In this document: in pieces, positions 16,688-23,420 of the stretch
How positions within the stretch are numbered: the stretch's first letter is position 1
How the letters are laid out: each line of letters begins with the position of its first letter
Assembly: GCA_964650905.1 (NCBI GenBank)
Contig: CAZYVH010000029.1
Span: 1 to 30,810 of the forward strand
Length of the DNA: 30,810 nucleotides
Source of the DNA: SZUA-36 sp964650905
GTDB lineage: Bacteria > Pseudomonadota > Gammaproteobacteria > Xanthomonadales > SZUA-36
Direction of reading: 5' to 3'
The notes under the pieces: generated by a model
What the model saw: only the letters and a program-made list of their open reading frames with translations
Told to the model about the DNA's origin: nothing
Database searches by the model: none
Position numbers and translations under genes: made by a program

Positions 16688-16735
16688 GCTGATTGAATCT
16701 CATATCATGAAGTGTACTTTCTAGCTGGAGTTGTT

Positions 16736-17131
16736 ATGACATCATTGAACCTTGAATTGGAAATGCTGCTTTGGTCTGCTTTTTTATATATCGCGCAAAT
16801 TGCCATTGCCGCAAGCGCTGCCGATGTACGCAACGGCCTCGCGTGGGGCCTGGGTAATCGTGACAACACCCCTTCCTGTACCGGCTGGGTCGGACGATCC
16901 GAACGTGCTTATCGCAATATGGCGGAAAGCCTGCTGCCCTTCGCCTGCCTGGTTGTGATTATTCAAGGCAGTGGAACAGCCGGTGAATGGAGTGCGCTCG
17001 GGGCCAGTGTATTTTTCTTCTCCCGCTTGGCTTATGCCGCACTGTATCTTGCCGGTATTACAGTACTTCGTTCCCTCGCTTATTTCGGCGGGCTGGCCGG
17101 TATCGGATTGATGATCTATCAGATTTTTTGA
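16736..17131 (+). CDS. MAPEG family membrane protein
   Basis: The predicted protein is a 131-residue inner-membrane protein with four hydrophobic segments at about 7-27, 58-75, 82-103 and 110-130. The middle wording, GRSERAYRNMAESLLPF (about 52-68), is the MAPEG signature: an R.....N..E..P pattern used in glutathione and eicosanoid metabolism enzymes of animals. Bacterial members are common and mostly uncharacterised; a glutathione-linked detoxification role is only the family suggestion. TGGAG seven bases ahead supports this ATG over an in-frame one at 16712. The exporter gene starts 26 bases after its stop, so the two small membrane proteins likely form one transcript. Confidence 0.85.
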   Translation: MTSLNLELEMLLWSAFLYIAQIAIAASAADVRNGLAWGLGNRDNTPSCTGWVGRSERAYRNMAESLLPFACLVVIIQGSGTAGEWSALGASVFFFSRLAYAALYLAGITVLRSLAYFGGLAGIGLMIYQIF

Positions 17132-17157
17132 GCAGTGCAAGTACAAAGGAACAGGTG

Positions 17158-17475
17158 ATGGCCTGGGTTTACCTGGTAGTGGCGGGTTTTTTTGAATGCG
17201 GCTGGGCGATCGGGCTCAAGTATTCTGATGGCTTTACAAAACCTGTTCCGTCACTGTTGACGGTGGTGGCAATGGCAATCAGCTTATGGTTGTTGTCGAT
17301 TGCCATGAAACCGATACCGATCTCTACGGCCTACGCCGTCTGGACAGGTATTGGCGCGGTGAGCGTCGCGATCGTGGGCATGGCCTTTTTGGGTGAATCA
17401 CGCGAGCTGCTCAGAATCTTCTTTTTATTCCTGATTGTTGCCGGAATTGTCGGCCTCAGGTTGGTACCAGCCTAG
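17158..17475 (+). CDS. sugE: SMR family exporter, Gdx/SugE type
   Basis: This 105-residue protein has four transmembrane helices and the Gdx/SugE form of the small multidrug resistance family. The essential glutamate E13 lies in GFFECGWAIGLKYS, and SLLTVVAMAISLWLLSIAMKPIP and AYAVWTGIGAVSVAIVG follow as in family members. Gdx proteins exchange guanidinium for protons, and some export quaternary ammonium compounds; they work as antiparallel dimers. AGGA is ahead of the ATG. No guanidine riboswitch is visible upstream, where the gene sits directly behind the MAPEG gene. Its last 17 codons overlap the 3' end of the convergent korB-like gene. Confidence 0.9.
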   Translation: MAWVYLVVAGFFECGWAIGLKYSDGFTKPVPSLLTVVAMAISLWLLSIAMKPIPISTAYAVWTGIGAVSVAIVGMAFLGESRELLRIFFLFLIVAGIVGLRLVPA

Positions 17476-18807
17476 TGTACGATGCAGTACACTAGCACCA
17501 GCTACCACCGCCTTGATATTTTCCTCTGCGATGGCTGGTTTCTGGAATATCCGGATGGCGCTCGTGAAGGCCTCCAGCGGAAATGGCCCGATGTCGGCAA
17601 TCACCGCGCCGATGGCAACACTCGCCAGCGAAAGCCGGCCGGCGCGCCTGGCGGTTTCGATAAAGGGAAAACGGAGTACCCGTGCCTTGTTTTCGGGCAG
17701 GAGCAAGGATTCTTCAGCATAGATTGTAGTGGTTTCAGGCAGTGTACCAATACAATTGCTGGCACGTTTTACACCGTCCGTGGAAATGGCCACGACGATA
17801 TCAGGTTCATCTATACCGGTGTAGTCAATATGCTGCGGACTCAGGATGACCTCCGCCAGTGAATGGCCGGTCATCACGGTAATCGGGTAATCATCCTTTT
17901 GCGTGGCATAAAGCCCACTGGCTATCGCCGCCTGACCCAGGAGTGTTGCTGTGGATTTGATTTTCTGACCCGCGCTACCGGCGATGAAGATACCCGTTTG
18001 ACGATCAAGCCGGTGTTCGAACCGGACGCTGATTTTTGGCTTCTCCTGCTGTAAAGCCCTGTCAGCCTTGTAAGTTTCAGAATATCGCACACTGTATTCT
18101 TTGCGGGGTTTGTCCGCGATGCGGCCGGGTTTGAATTCAGTCTCCGTCAACATGGCCATCATGTCAGACCTGCGAAAATGATTTCGTGGCCGGTAGTGCG
18201 CGGTACACAGTTCCCAAATGTCAACCATGGCGAAGCCTTCCTGGGTGATCGCCTCAGCGAGTACATCGGGCAGGTCCCTGTCAAAGGATGTTGCCCGGTG
18301 TACCCAACAGGCGCCTGCTGCCGAAGCGGTGGCGCACAGGTCCATGGGTTGCTCAAAATTACCCCACGGAGTGGTGGCTGTCACACCATCACCCGGTGTT
18401 GTTACAGAGTGCTGGCCACCGGTCATGCCATAGTTGAAATTGTTTGCGATGATGAGTGTTATACCGATGTTGCGGCGTGCAACGTTGAGTAGATGCGTCC
18501 CGCCGATACCGCAAGCCCCATCGCCTTTAACGGCGATGACCGTCAACTCCGGCCTGGCGAGCTTCACGCCGCACGCGTAGGTTATCGAGCGCCCGTGCAA
18601 GCCATGAAATGTGTTTGTCATGAAGTTACGATCAGCCAGGCCAATACAGCCAATGTCGGTAACAATGACTACTTTTTTTGGGTCCATTTGCAGCTTCACA
18701 AACGCCTTGTCAAGTTGCCTGACGATGCTTTTGTGACCGCAACCAGGGCAATAGGGCAGTGCAATATTTTCGATGTCGAGATAGGTGGTGATTGGCTCTG
18801 CGGTCAC
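17425..18807 (-). CDS. korB: 2-oxoacid:ferredoxin oxidoreductase, beta subunit fused to a gamma domain
   Basis: This 460-residue protein joins a thiamine-diphosphate-binding beta domain (about 1-260) to a gamma-type domain (about 270-440). The N-terminus has C20 and C23 in CPGCGH for an iron-sulfur cluster, and the ThDP/Mg motif begins GDGACGIGG at 96-104, with ANNFNYGMTGGQ following. The C-terminal part starts GIFIAGSAGQ, as in gamma chains that bind CoA. With the alpha subunit it would oxidise a 2-oxoacid with CoA to acyl-CoA, CO2 and reduced ferredoxin. 2-oxoglutarate is the commonest substrate for this KorAB-like form, but pyruvate or branched 2-oxoacids cannot be excluded. The ATG overlaps the stop of the upstream alpha gene by four bases. 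Confidence 0.85.
   Translation of the reverse strand: MTAEPITTYLDIENIALPYCPGCGHKSIVRQLDKAFVKLQMDPKKVVIVTDIGCIGLADRNFMTNTFHGLHGRSITYACGVKLARPELTVIAVKGDGACGIGGTHLLNVARRNIGITLIIANNFNYGMTGGQHSVTTPGDGVTATTPWGNFEQPMDLCATASAAGACWVHRATSFDRDLPDVLAEAITQEGFAMVDIWELCTAHYRPRNHFRRSDMMAMLTETEFKPGRIADKPRKEYSVRYSETYKADRALQQEKPKISVRFEHRLDRQTGIFIAGSAGQKIKSTATLLGQAAIASGLYATQKDDYPITVMTGHSLAEVILSPQHIDYTGIDEPDIVVAISTDGVKRASNCIGTLPETTTIYAEESLLLPENKARVLRFPFIETARRAGRLSLASVAIGAVIADIGPFPLEAFTSAIRIFQKPAIAEENIKAVVAGASVLHRTLGWYQPEADNSGNNQE
17472..17495. repeat. Perfect inverted repeat at the overlap of two convergent genes
   Basis: CTAGTGTAC (17472-17480) and GTACACTAG (17487-17495) are exact inverted copies around the loop GATGCA. 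The left arm contains the SMR stop codon, and the whole hairpin lies within the last codons of the korB-like gene on the other strand. There is no T tract on either side, so it would not be a standard intrinsic terminator. Confidence 0.6.
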
Positions 18808-19928
18808 AGCAGTCCCCCTTTCTCGAGAATTTGCCCGGGTGAAATCAGTGTCGTGTCCATCTGGTTTATCCCCACAAGCTCCACGCCCGTTGGCGCCAAC
18901 CGCTGAATCTCCAGCAGGTACTGCCCCAGGTTCATCTCGGGTACAATCACTTTTCTGATACCCTGCATTGCTCCGATAATCGCCTTCTCCGGCACTGGCC
19001 AGAGTGTCTGCAACACCAATGATGAAATTTTCCTGCCTTTTTGCCGGACCGTCTCAACGGCGGCTGCGACCGATCTTGAGGTGATTCCATAGCTGATAAA
19101 CAGCGTACTCGCACCGGCTTCAAGGTCTTCTTTCACGAGTGTAATCTCATCAAGGTGGTGCATGATTTTATCGTTATAGTGAGCCATCATCTGTCCGATA
19201 ATTTCCGGCTTGGTGGTCAGGCCTGCAAGCTGGTCGTGCGTGGAGGTCGTATAACGAACAATATGATCACCACCCATGTCTGCCATGGCCGGAACTTCTT
19301 CGGGTGACTTAAAGCCGTGTGGAACAAAGGGCTCATTCGCAGCGGCACGGGTACGCGCCAGTCGGGGCGGCAGTTTGATGGCATCAAGGTCGACACGCTC
19401 ACGGGTAAGACCGACCTCTTTATTCGACAGTATTGTGACGGGTACACGGAATCGTTCAGCGAAGTTGAATGCACGATAAGTAAGTTCAAATGCTTCGGCC
19501 ACAGACGCAGGACTCAGTGCAATGACGGGCAGCCCGCCCGAAGTCCCCCAGCGTGTGAACTGGATATCGCCTTCAGCACCCTTGGTCGCTGAGCCCGTCG
19601 CCGGGCCCTGGCGCTGTACGTTTACGATCACCATGGGTGTCTCACCAACTGCGGCGAGCCCGAGGTTCTCACTATAAAGACTGATGCCCGGCCCACTGGT
19701 GGCTGTCATCACTTTGCTGCCGGTCATGGCGGCGCCGATACAAAAACCAATAGAGGCGATCTCGTCTTCAGCCTGAATGGCGACACCACCGGTTTTTGGC
19801 ATTACCTCGAGTAAATACTGGAGGATCGATGACGCCGGGGTGATCGGGTAGCCCGCAAAGAAATTGCAACCAGCCTTCATTGCACCGCGTGCTACGGCTT
19901 CATTGCCTTCAATGAATTCATAAGTCAT
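18804..19928 (-). CDS. korA: 2-oxoacid:ferredoxin oxidoreductase, alpha subunit
   Basis: The 374-residue alpha chain begins with EGNEAVARGAMKAGCNFFAGYPITPAS, the substrate-side pyrimidine-binding domain of this enzyme family. It continues with AEDEIASIGFCIGAAMTGSKVMTATSGPG and a QRQGPATG block, all conserved in KorA/VorA-type subunits. It lacks the fused N-terminal gamma domain found in many aerobic KorA proteins; in this organism that domain is joined to the beta chain instead. It is the first gene of a two-gene operon with the beta-gamma gene (ATGA overlap). No small ferredoxin-like delta subunit is encoded nearby, so an external ferredoxin is presumably the acceptor. Its start faces the tryptophanase gene across 230 bases. 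Confidence 0.87.
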   Translation of the reverse strand: MTYEFIEGNEAVARGAMKAGCNFFAGYPITPASSILQYLLEVMPKTGGVAIQAEDEIASIGFCIGAAMTGSKVMTATSGPGISLYSENLGLAAVGETPMVIVNVQRQGPATGSATKGAEGDIQFTRWGTSGGLPVIALSPASVAEAFELTYRAFNFAERFRVPVTILSNKEVGLTRERVDLDAIKLPPRLARTRAAANEPFVPHGFKSPEEVPAMADMGGDHIVRYTTSTHDQLAGLTTKPEIIGQMMAHYNDKIMHHLDEITLVKEDLEAGASTLFISYGITSRSVAAAVETVRQKGRKISSLVLQTLWPVPEKAIIGAMQGIRKVIVPEMNLGQYLLEIQRLAPTGVELVGINQMDTTLISPGQILEKGGLL

Positions 19929-20158
19929 CGGAGTACTGACCTTCGGGAATACTCAACTTTACTGCTTTTGCCAAGTTTAGCCGTTTAGTCATGATGTTGT
20001 CACCATTGAAAAACCGGTATGCCTGCCATCTGATCAATGGTTCCTTTTTTTTGTCTTTTTCTTACATCTTTTTTGGTGTATTTTTGGCATAATACCGTGC
20101 CACAACAAAGGTTGGCTCCGGTTTTTGGAGAGCCGCCACACACCTTTAGGAAAAACCA
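19929..20158. promoter_or_regulatory. Divergent upstream region of korA and tnaA with T-rich leader
   Basis: The + strand carries a long T-rich run (20041-20087), then TGGCA-N8-TGCCA (20085-20102), an inverted repeat overlapping CATAAT, a possible -10 box. A GGCTC/GAGCC hairpin follows (20114-20134) just ahead of the tnaA ribosome-binding site. A 33-codon frame at 19991-20092 encodes a hydrophobic peptide without tryptophan, so it is not a TnaC-like leader. Confidence 0.4.
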
Positions 20159-21523
20159 TTGAAAACAATCGTCGAACCCTTCCGCATCAAGTCGGTAGAA
20201 CCACTGAGAATGTCCACGGTAATGGAACGTGAAGCGTATCTTGAAGCGGCCAATTACAACCTGTTCTCGCTTAAATCCGATGACGTGTTGATTGATTTCC
20301 TGACCGATTCAGGTACCGGTGCAATGAGTACGCGGCAATGGGCTGCGATACAACTGGGTGACGAGAGTTATGCGGGTTCGCCGTCATTTTACCGTTTCGA
20401 GGAAGCGCTGAGAGAACTGGCGCCGCTCAAACACATCATTCCGACCCACCAGGGACGGGCGGCGGAAAAAATATTGTGCTCCATTGTGGGTGGCCAGGGC
20501 AAAATCATCCCCAACAACACCCATTTTGACACCACCCGTGCAAACATCGAGGCCAGTGGCGCTGAGGCCGTCGATCTGGTCTGTCAGGAAGGTCTTGACC
20601 CGCAATTGGTACGCCCCTTCAAGGGTAATATTGATCTTGAACGTCTGCGTGAACTGCTCACAAACCGGGCCGATGACATCCCGTTGGTAATGCTGACCAT
20701 CACCAATAATTCGGGTGGTGGTCAACCGGTCTCCATGGCCAACATCAAGGCCACCAAGGCGCTCTGCGATGAATTTGGCAAACCATTATTCCTGGATGCC
20801 TGCCGCTTTGCCGAAAACGCCTATTTCATCAAGCTGCGTGAAGCGGGTTACGAAGATAAAACACCGAAGGAAATCGTCCAGGAGATTTTCAGCCACATCG
20901 ACGGTATGACCATGAGTGCAAAAAAAGATGCGCTGGTCAACATGGGTGGTTGGCTCGCGATGAACGATGACGAGTGGGCGATGAAGGCGCGCAACCTACT
21001 GATCCTGACCGAAGGTTTTCCAACCTACGGTGGTCTTTCCGGTCGTGACCTGGACGCCATGGCAGTAGGCTTACACGAAGTCGTCGAAGAGGACTACCTG
21101 GAATACCGGATCACCTCAACGGCTTACCTGGGCAACGCGCTCGACAGCCTGGGTATCCCGATTGTCAAGCCCGTGGGCGGTCACGCTGTTTACATTGACG
21201 CGCGCGCCATGCTGCTACATATAGACCCGATGCAGTACCCGGGCCAGGCGCTGGCAATCGAGTTGTATCGCCTGGGTGGCATCAGGGCCTGCGAAATCGG
21301 CACGGTCATGTTCGGCCGCCAACCCGATGGCAGTGAAAAACCGGCCGCGATGGACCTGGTGCGCATGGCGATTCCGCGTCGTGTGTACACCCAGAGCCAT
21401 GTCGACTATTGCATCGAATGTCTGAATGAGGTCAATGCCAACAAGGCAAAACTAAAAGGCGTCAGGATCGATTGGGAACCACCTATGTTGAGACACTTTA
21501 CGGCGCATTTTTCGCTACTGTAA
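20159..21523 (+). CDS. tnaA: Tryptophanase (tryptophan indole-lyase)
   Basis: This 454-residue PLP enzyme cleaves L-tryptophan to indole, pyruvate and ammonia. It is full length, from EPFRIKSVEP to LRHFTA. The PLP lysine is K256 in MSAKKDALV. Tryptophanase and tyrosine phenol-lyase are close relatives, and three positions separate them: here D124 (HFDTTR), I380 (ACEIG) and H446 (RHFTA) match tryptophanase, where the phenol-lyase has T, R and F. Some stretches (EPFRIKSVE, AMS.RQWA, GGLSGRDLDAMAVGL) do look more like the phenol-lyase, so the assignment rests on the active site. The start is TTG behind TTAGGA, and nothing better lies near. Neither a Trp-containing leader peptide nor a tnaB permease gene is next to it. 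Confidence 0.88.
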   Translation: MKTIVEPFRIKSVEPLRMSTVMEREAYLEAANYNLFSLKSDDVLIDFLTDSGTGAMSTRQWAAIQLGDESYAGSPSFYRFEEALRELAPLKHIIPTHQGRAAEKILCSIVGGQGKIIPNNTHFDTTRANIEASGAEAVDLVCQEGLDPQLVRPFKGNIDLERLRELLTNRADDIPLVMLTITNNSGGGQPVSMANIKATKALCDEFGKPLFLDACRFAENAYFIKLREAGYEDKTPKEIVQEIFSHIDGMTMSAKKDALVNMGGWLAMNDDEWAMKARNLLILTEGFPTYGGLSGRDLDAMAVGLHEVVEEDYLEYRITSTAYLGNALDSLGIPIVKPVGGHAVYIDARAMLLHIDPMQYPGQALAIELYRLGGIRACEIGTVMFGRQPDGSEKPAAMDLVRMAIPRRVYTQSHVDYCIECLNEVNANKAKLKGVRIDWEPPMLRHFTAHFSLL

Positions 21524-21542
21524 ATCAAAAAAGGGGGACGTC

Positions 21543-22436
21543 ATGCTGCAAATCAAAAGTTTGGCTGCCTTTGTCTGCCTGCTGGCAATGACTGTATTGC
21601 TGGGCGCCTGTGCCAATACCCGTTCGAATGTATCCAATGGCGCCGGTTTTGCTTCCGCAGGTATTGCCTATGTCGATGCCGTCCCGGCAATTCTCGATGA
21701 ATCCTTTTTTTTGACGGTCGAGGCAAATTCGCTCCAGCTGGCCCTGGCCAGGGCACCACTGACAGAGGATGAAAGATCAAAACGGTTGTCGATGGCCGAT
21801 GAGCAACTTGAGCAACGGCTGATACTGCTCAATGATATACGCAGTCACGCCAAGTTATTGCGTTCCTATTTCGTGGCATTGCAGGCTTTGACAGCACCAG
21901 ACAGCGCCGGTGGCATTGATACTGCTGCCCGGGACGCTGTGTCGCGTCTGCTAATTTTACGGCCTGCATTAACCGAATCGGGTGTCGGCAAAGCTACCAT
22001 CAGTAGCTTGCTGGAGCCGGGTGTCGACATGCTCGTGGGCAGTTACCAGAACAAGGCTTTGCAGCATGAGCTGGCCGAGCGTGGTCGTGCGATTGAACGC
22101 GAACTGGCCTTGCACAAGGCCGTCATGTCCATTTTGGTGTCACAGATGCAGGACGATGCACAGTTTATTATCCAGATTAAGGATATCACCCCGGTCCGTG
22201 AGGCGTATGTCACTGCGAAAAAGTTATCGAGCCGCTGGAGTAACCGGCGTGTGACGAAATATAAACGCAGCAATAAATTGCAATCGCTTGAGAATCTCAA
22301 TAAAGCGGCAACCGCCTTGCACGGCGCCTGGATTGATTTCGTGGAAAAACGCCGCGCAGCAGGCAGTTGGAATCTTTTCATTGAGGATATTGAGCAGATG
22401 CTGAGGGTTGTGGGTCAGTTCTCAGAGACAGGATGA
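21543..22436 (+). CDS. Predicted lipoprotein of unknown function
   Basis: The 297-residue protein begins with a lipoprotein signal peptide and lipobox LLGAC, giving a lipidated C23. The residue after it is A, which predicts outer-membrane sorting. The mature part is mostly helical and rich in charged residues, with likely coiled-coil stretches at about 75-115 and 180-200, and I recognise no family. GGGGGA lies about five bases ahead of the ATG. The next gene starts at its stop (ATGA overlap), so the pair is surely co-transcribed. It sits 19 bases behind tnaA and may be in the same transcript, but nothing in the protein links it to tryptophan use. Confidence 0.75.
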   Translation: MLQIKSLAAFVCLLAMTVLLGACANTRSNVSNGAGFASAGIAYVDAVPAILDESFFLTVEANSLQLALARAPLTEDERSKRLSMADEQLEQRLILLNDIRSHAKLLRSYFVALQALTAPDSAGGIDTAARDAVSRLLILRPALTESGVGKATISSLLEPGVDMLVGSYQNKALQHELAERGRAIERELALHKAVMSILVSQMQDDAQFIIQIKDITPVREAYVTAKKLSSRWSNRRVTKYKRSNKLQSLENLNKAATALHGAWIDFVEKRRAAGSWNLFIEDIEQMLRVVGQFSETG

Positions 22437-22801
22437 GGTCTAGTCCCACAAAAATCAGGCAGGAAACACTGGCCACGCTACGCGGAACCCGGCGAGATAT
22501 GTCTACTGCCACGTGGTTGCGTTCGGTGGCCGCGCAACCGCTGGAGGTACAGCGTGAGACGGCCTATGCGATGCTGGATGTGGAACAGGCCATTTTGGCC
22601 ATGGGCAATGAGAAGCTGGCCAGCATCGGTTTACACCTGAAAGAAAACGAAGCAGCGTTGCTTGCAGGCCGGGCGGCCCTGATCAAGGCCAGGAAACGTC
22701 TCACACAGGTTAGGGTGGTATTGGCAGCCATCGCAAAAATGCTGGATGTGGTCGCGAAAGTGGTCAAGTTTCCAACGGGTCTGGCTCCTAGTCAGAGTTG
22801 A
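22433..22801 (+). CDS. Small protein of unknown function coupled to the lipoprotein gene
   Basis: The product is 122 residues, without a signal peptide. It is basic at the N-terminus and helical, ending in a mildly hydrophobic segment (VRVVLAAIAKMLDVVAKVV, about 93-111) that could be an amphipathic helix. No family is recognised. Its start overlaps the upstream lipoprotein stop by four bases, typical of genes whose products work together. Its last ten bases overlap the 3' end of the convergent osmC-like gene. The tight coupling is the main evidence that it is a real gene. Confidence 0.65.
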   Translation: MRSSPTKIRQETLATLRGTRRDMSTATWLRSVAAQPLEVQRETAYAMLDVEQAILAMGNEKLASIGLHLKENEAALLAGRAALIKARKRLTQVRVVLAAIAKMLDVVAKVVKFPTGLAPSQS

Positions 22802-23394
22802 TTGCCTTCACGTGTATCGACTTCCGCACCATTGTGCACCACGCGTGTGCTCCACGGCATGGGGTTGCGCAGGGCATGGTGCGCCATACAGGCGCCTTCG
22901 GCTTCCGCCACCAGTTTGCGTATGGTTTCGACTGGTTCCGGGCTGTCAATCACGACGTGGCTCTCTATACCCTCACACTCACCCTCAGTAGTGTGCCCGA
23001 GGGTGCGCATGGTGCTCAGGTTGGTCTTGAAACGCACACGTTGTTCGACCCGCATGGCATCCACCTGTATCTTGCGTGCGGTCAAAATATCGCTTAAGTG
23101 CGTCAACAGGCAAAAGGCGATACCCGCCGACAAAAATGCGAGCGGCGGTGGAGCGGTATCATCGCCGATCGGTGTTTGTTCGTCACAATAAAGCTTTACC
23201 GGGCTGAAACCCGGGATATTGACCTGTATCAGGCCATTTTTCTTCTGTCGTTCTTCCGCGTGGGCAACCACGTTGACTTCAAAATGCAACGGTTTGGGTA
23301 CCTGTGCCTTCTTAAAAGGGTTGGGTTCAAATTCCGTCGGCTGTGGTGGCGCCTCACCTATTTCACCGACATGGAAAAACTTTTGACTGGTCAT
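22792..23394 (-). CDS. OsmC/Ohr family peroxiredoxin-like protein
   Basis: This 200-residue protein has the OsmC fold wording, with PPPLAFLSAGIAFCLLTHL at about 82-100 and AEGACMAHHALRNP at 166-178. The two cysteines expected of a thiol peroxidase are present: C95 as the peroxidatic and C169 as the resolving residue. It is longer than Ohr or OsmC (about 140) because of a 35-residue N-terminal extension rich in P, and may belong to a separate OsmC-like subgroup. Organic hydroperoxide reduction is family knowledge only. It lies 26 bases downstream of pepD on the same strand, so the two are likely co-transcribed. Confidence 0.82.
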   Translation of the reverse strand: MTSQKFFHVGEIGEAPPQPTEFEPNPFKKAQVPKPLHFEVNVVAHAEERQKKNGLIQVNIPGFSPVKLYCDEQTPIGDDTAPPPLAFLSAGIAFCLLTHLSDILTARKIQVDAMRVEQRVRFKTNLSTMRTLGHTTEGECEGIESHVVIDSPEPVETIRKLVAEAEGACMAHHALRNPMPWSTRVVHNGAEVDTREGNQL

Positions 23395-23420
23395 GGTTGT
23401 TTTTTCCTTACACTTGCGAT

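Noticed and set aside
16986..17157. Guanidine riboswitch ahead of the Gdx/SugE-type exporter
   Set aside because: The space between the MAPEG stop and the exporter start is only 26 bases, and I saw no riboswitch-like fold in the preceding coding region.
19991..20092. 33-codon frame as a TnaC-type leader peptide
   Set aside because: It contains no tryptophan and has no proline before its stop, so it cannot act like TnaC. It is probably chance in a T-rich region.
20159..21523. Tyrosine phenol-lyase as the identity of the PLP lyase
   Set aside because: The specificity positions read D124, I380 and H446 as in tryptophanase, where the phenol-lyase has T, R and F.
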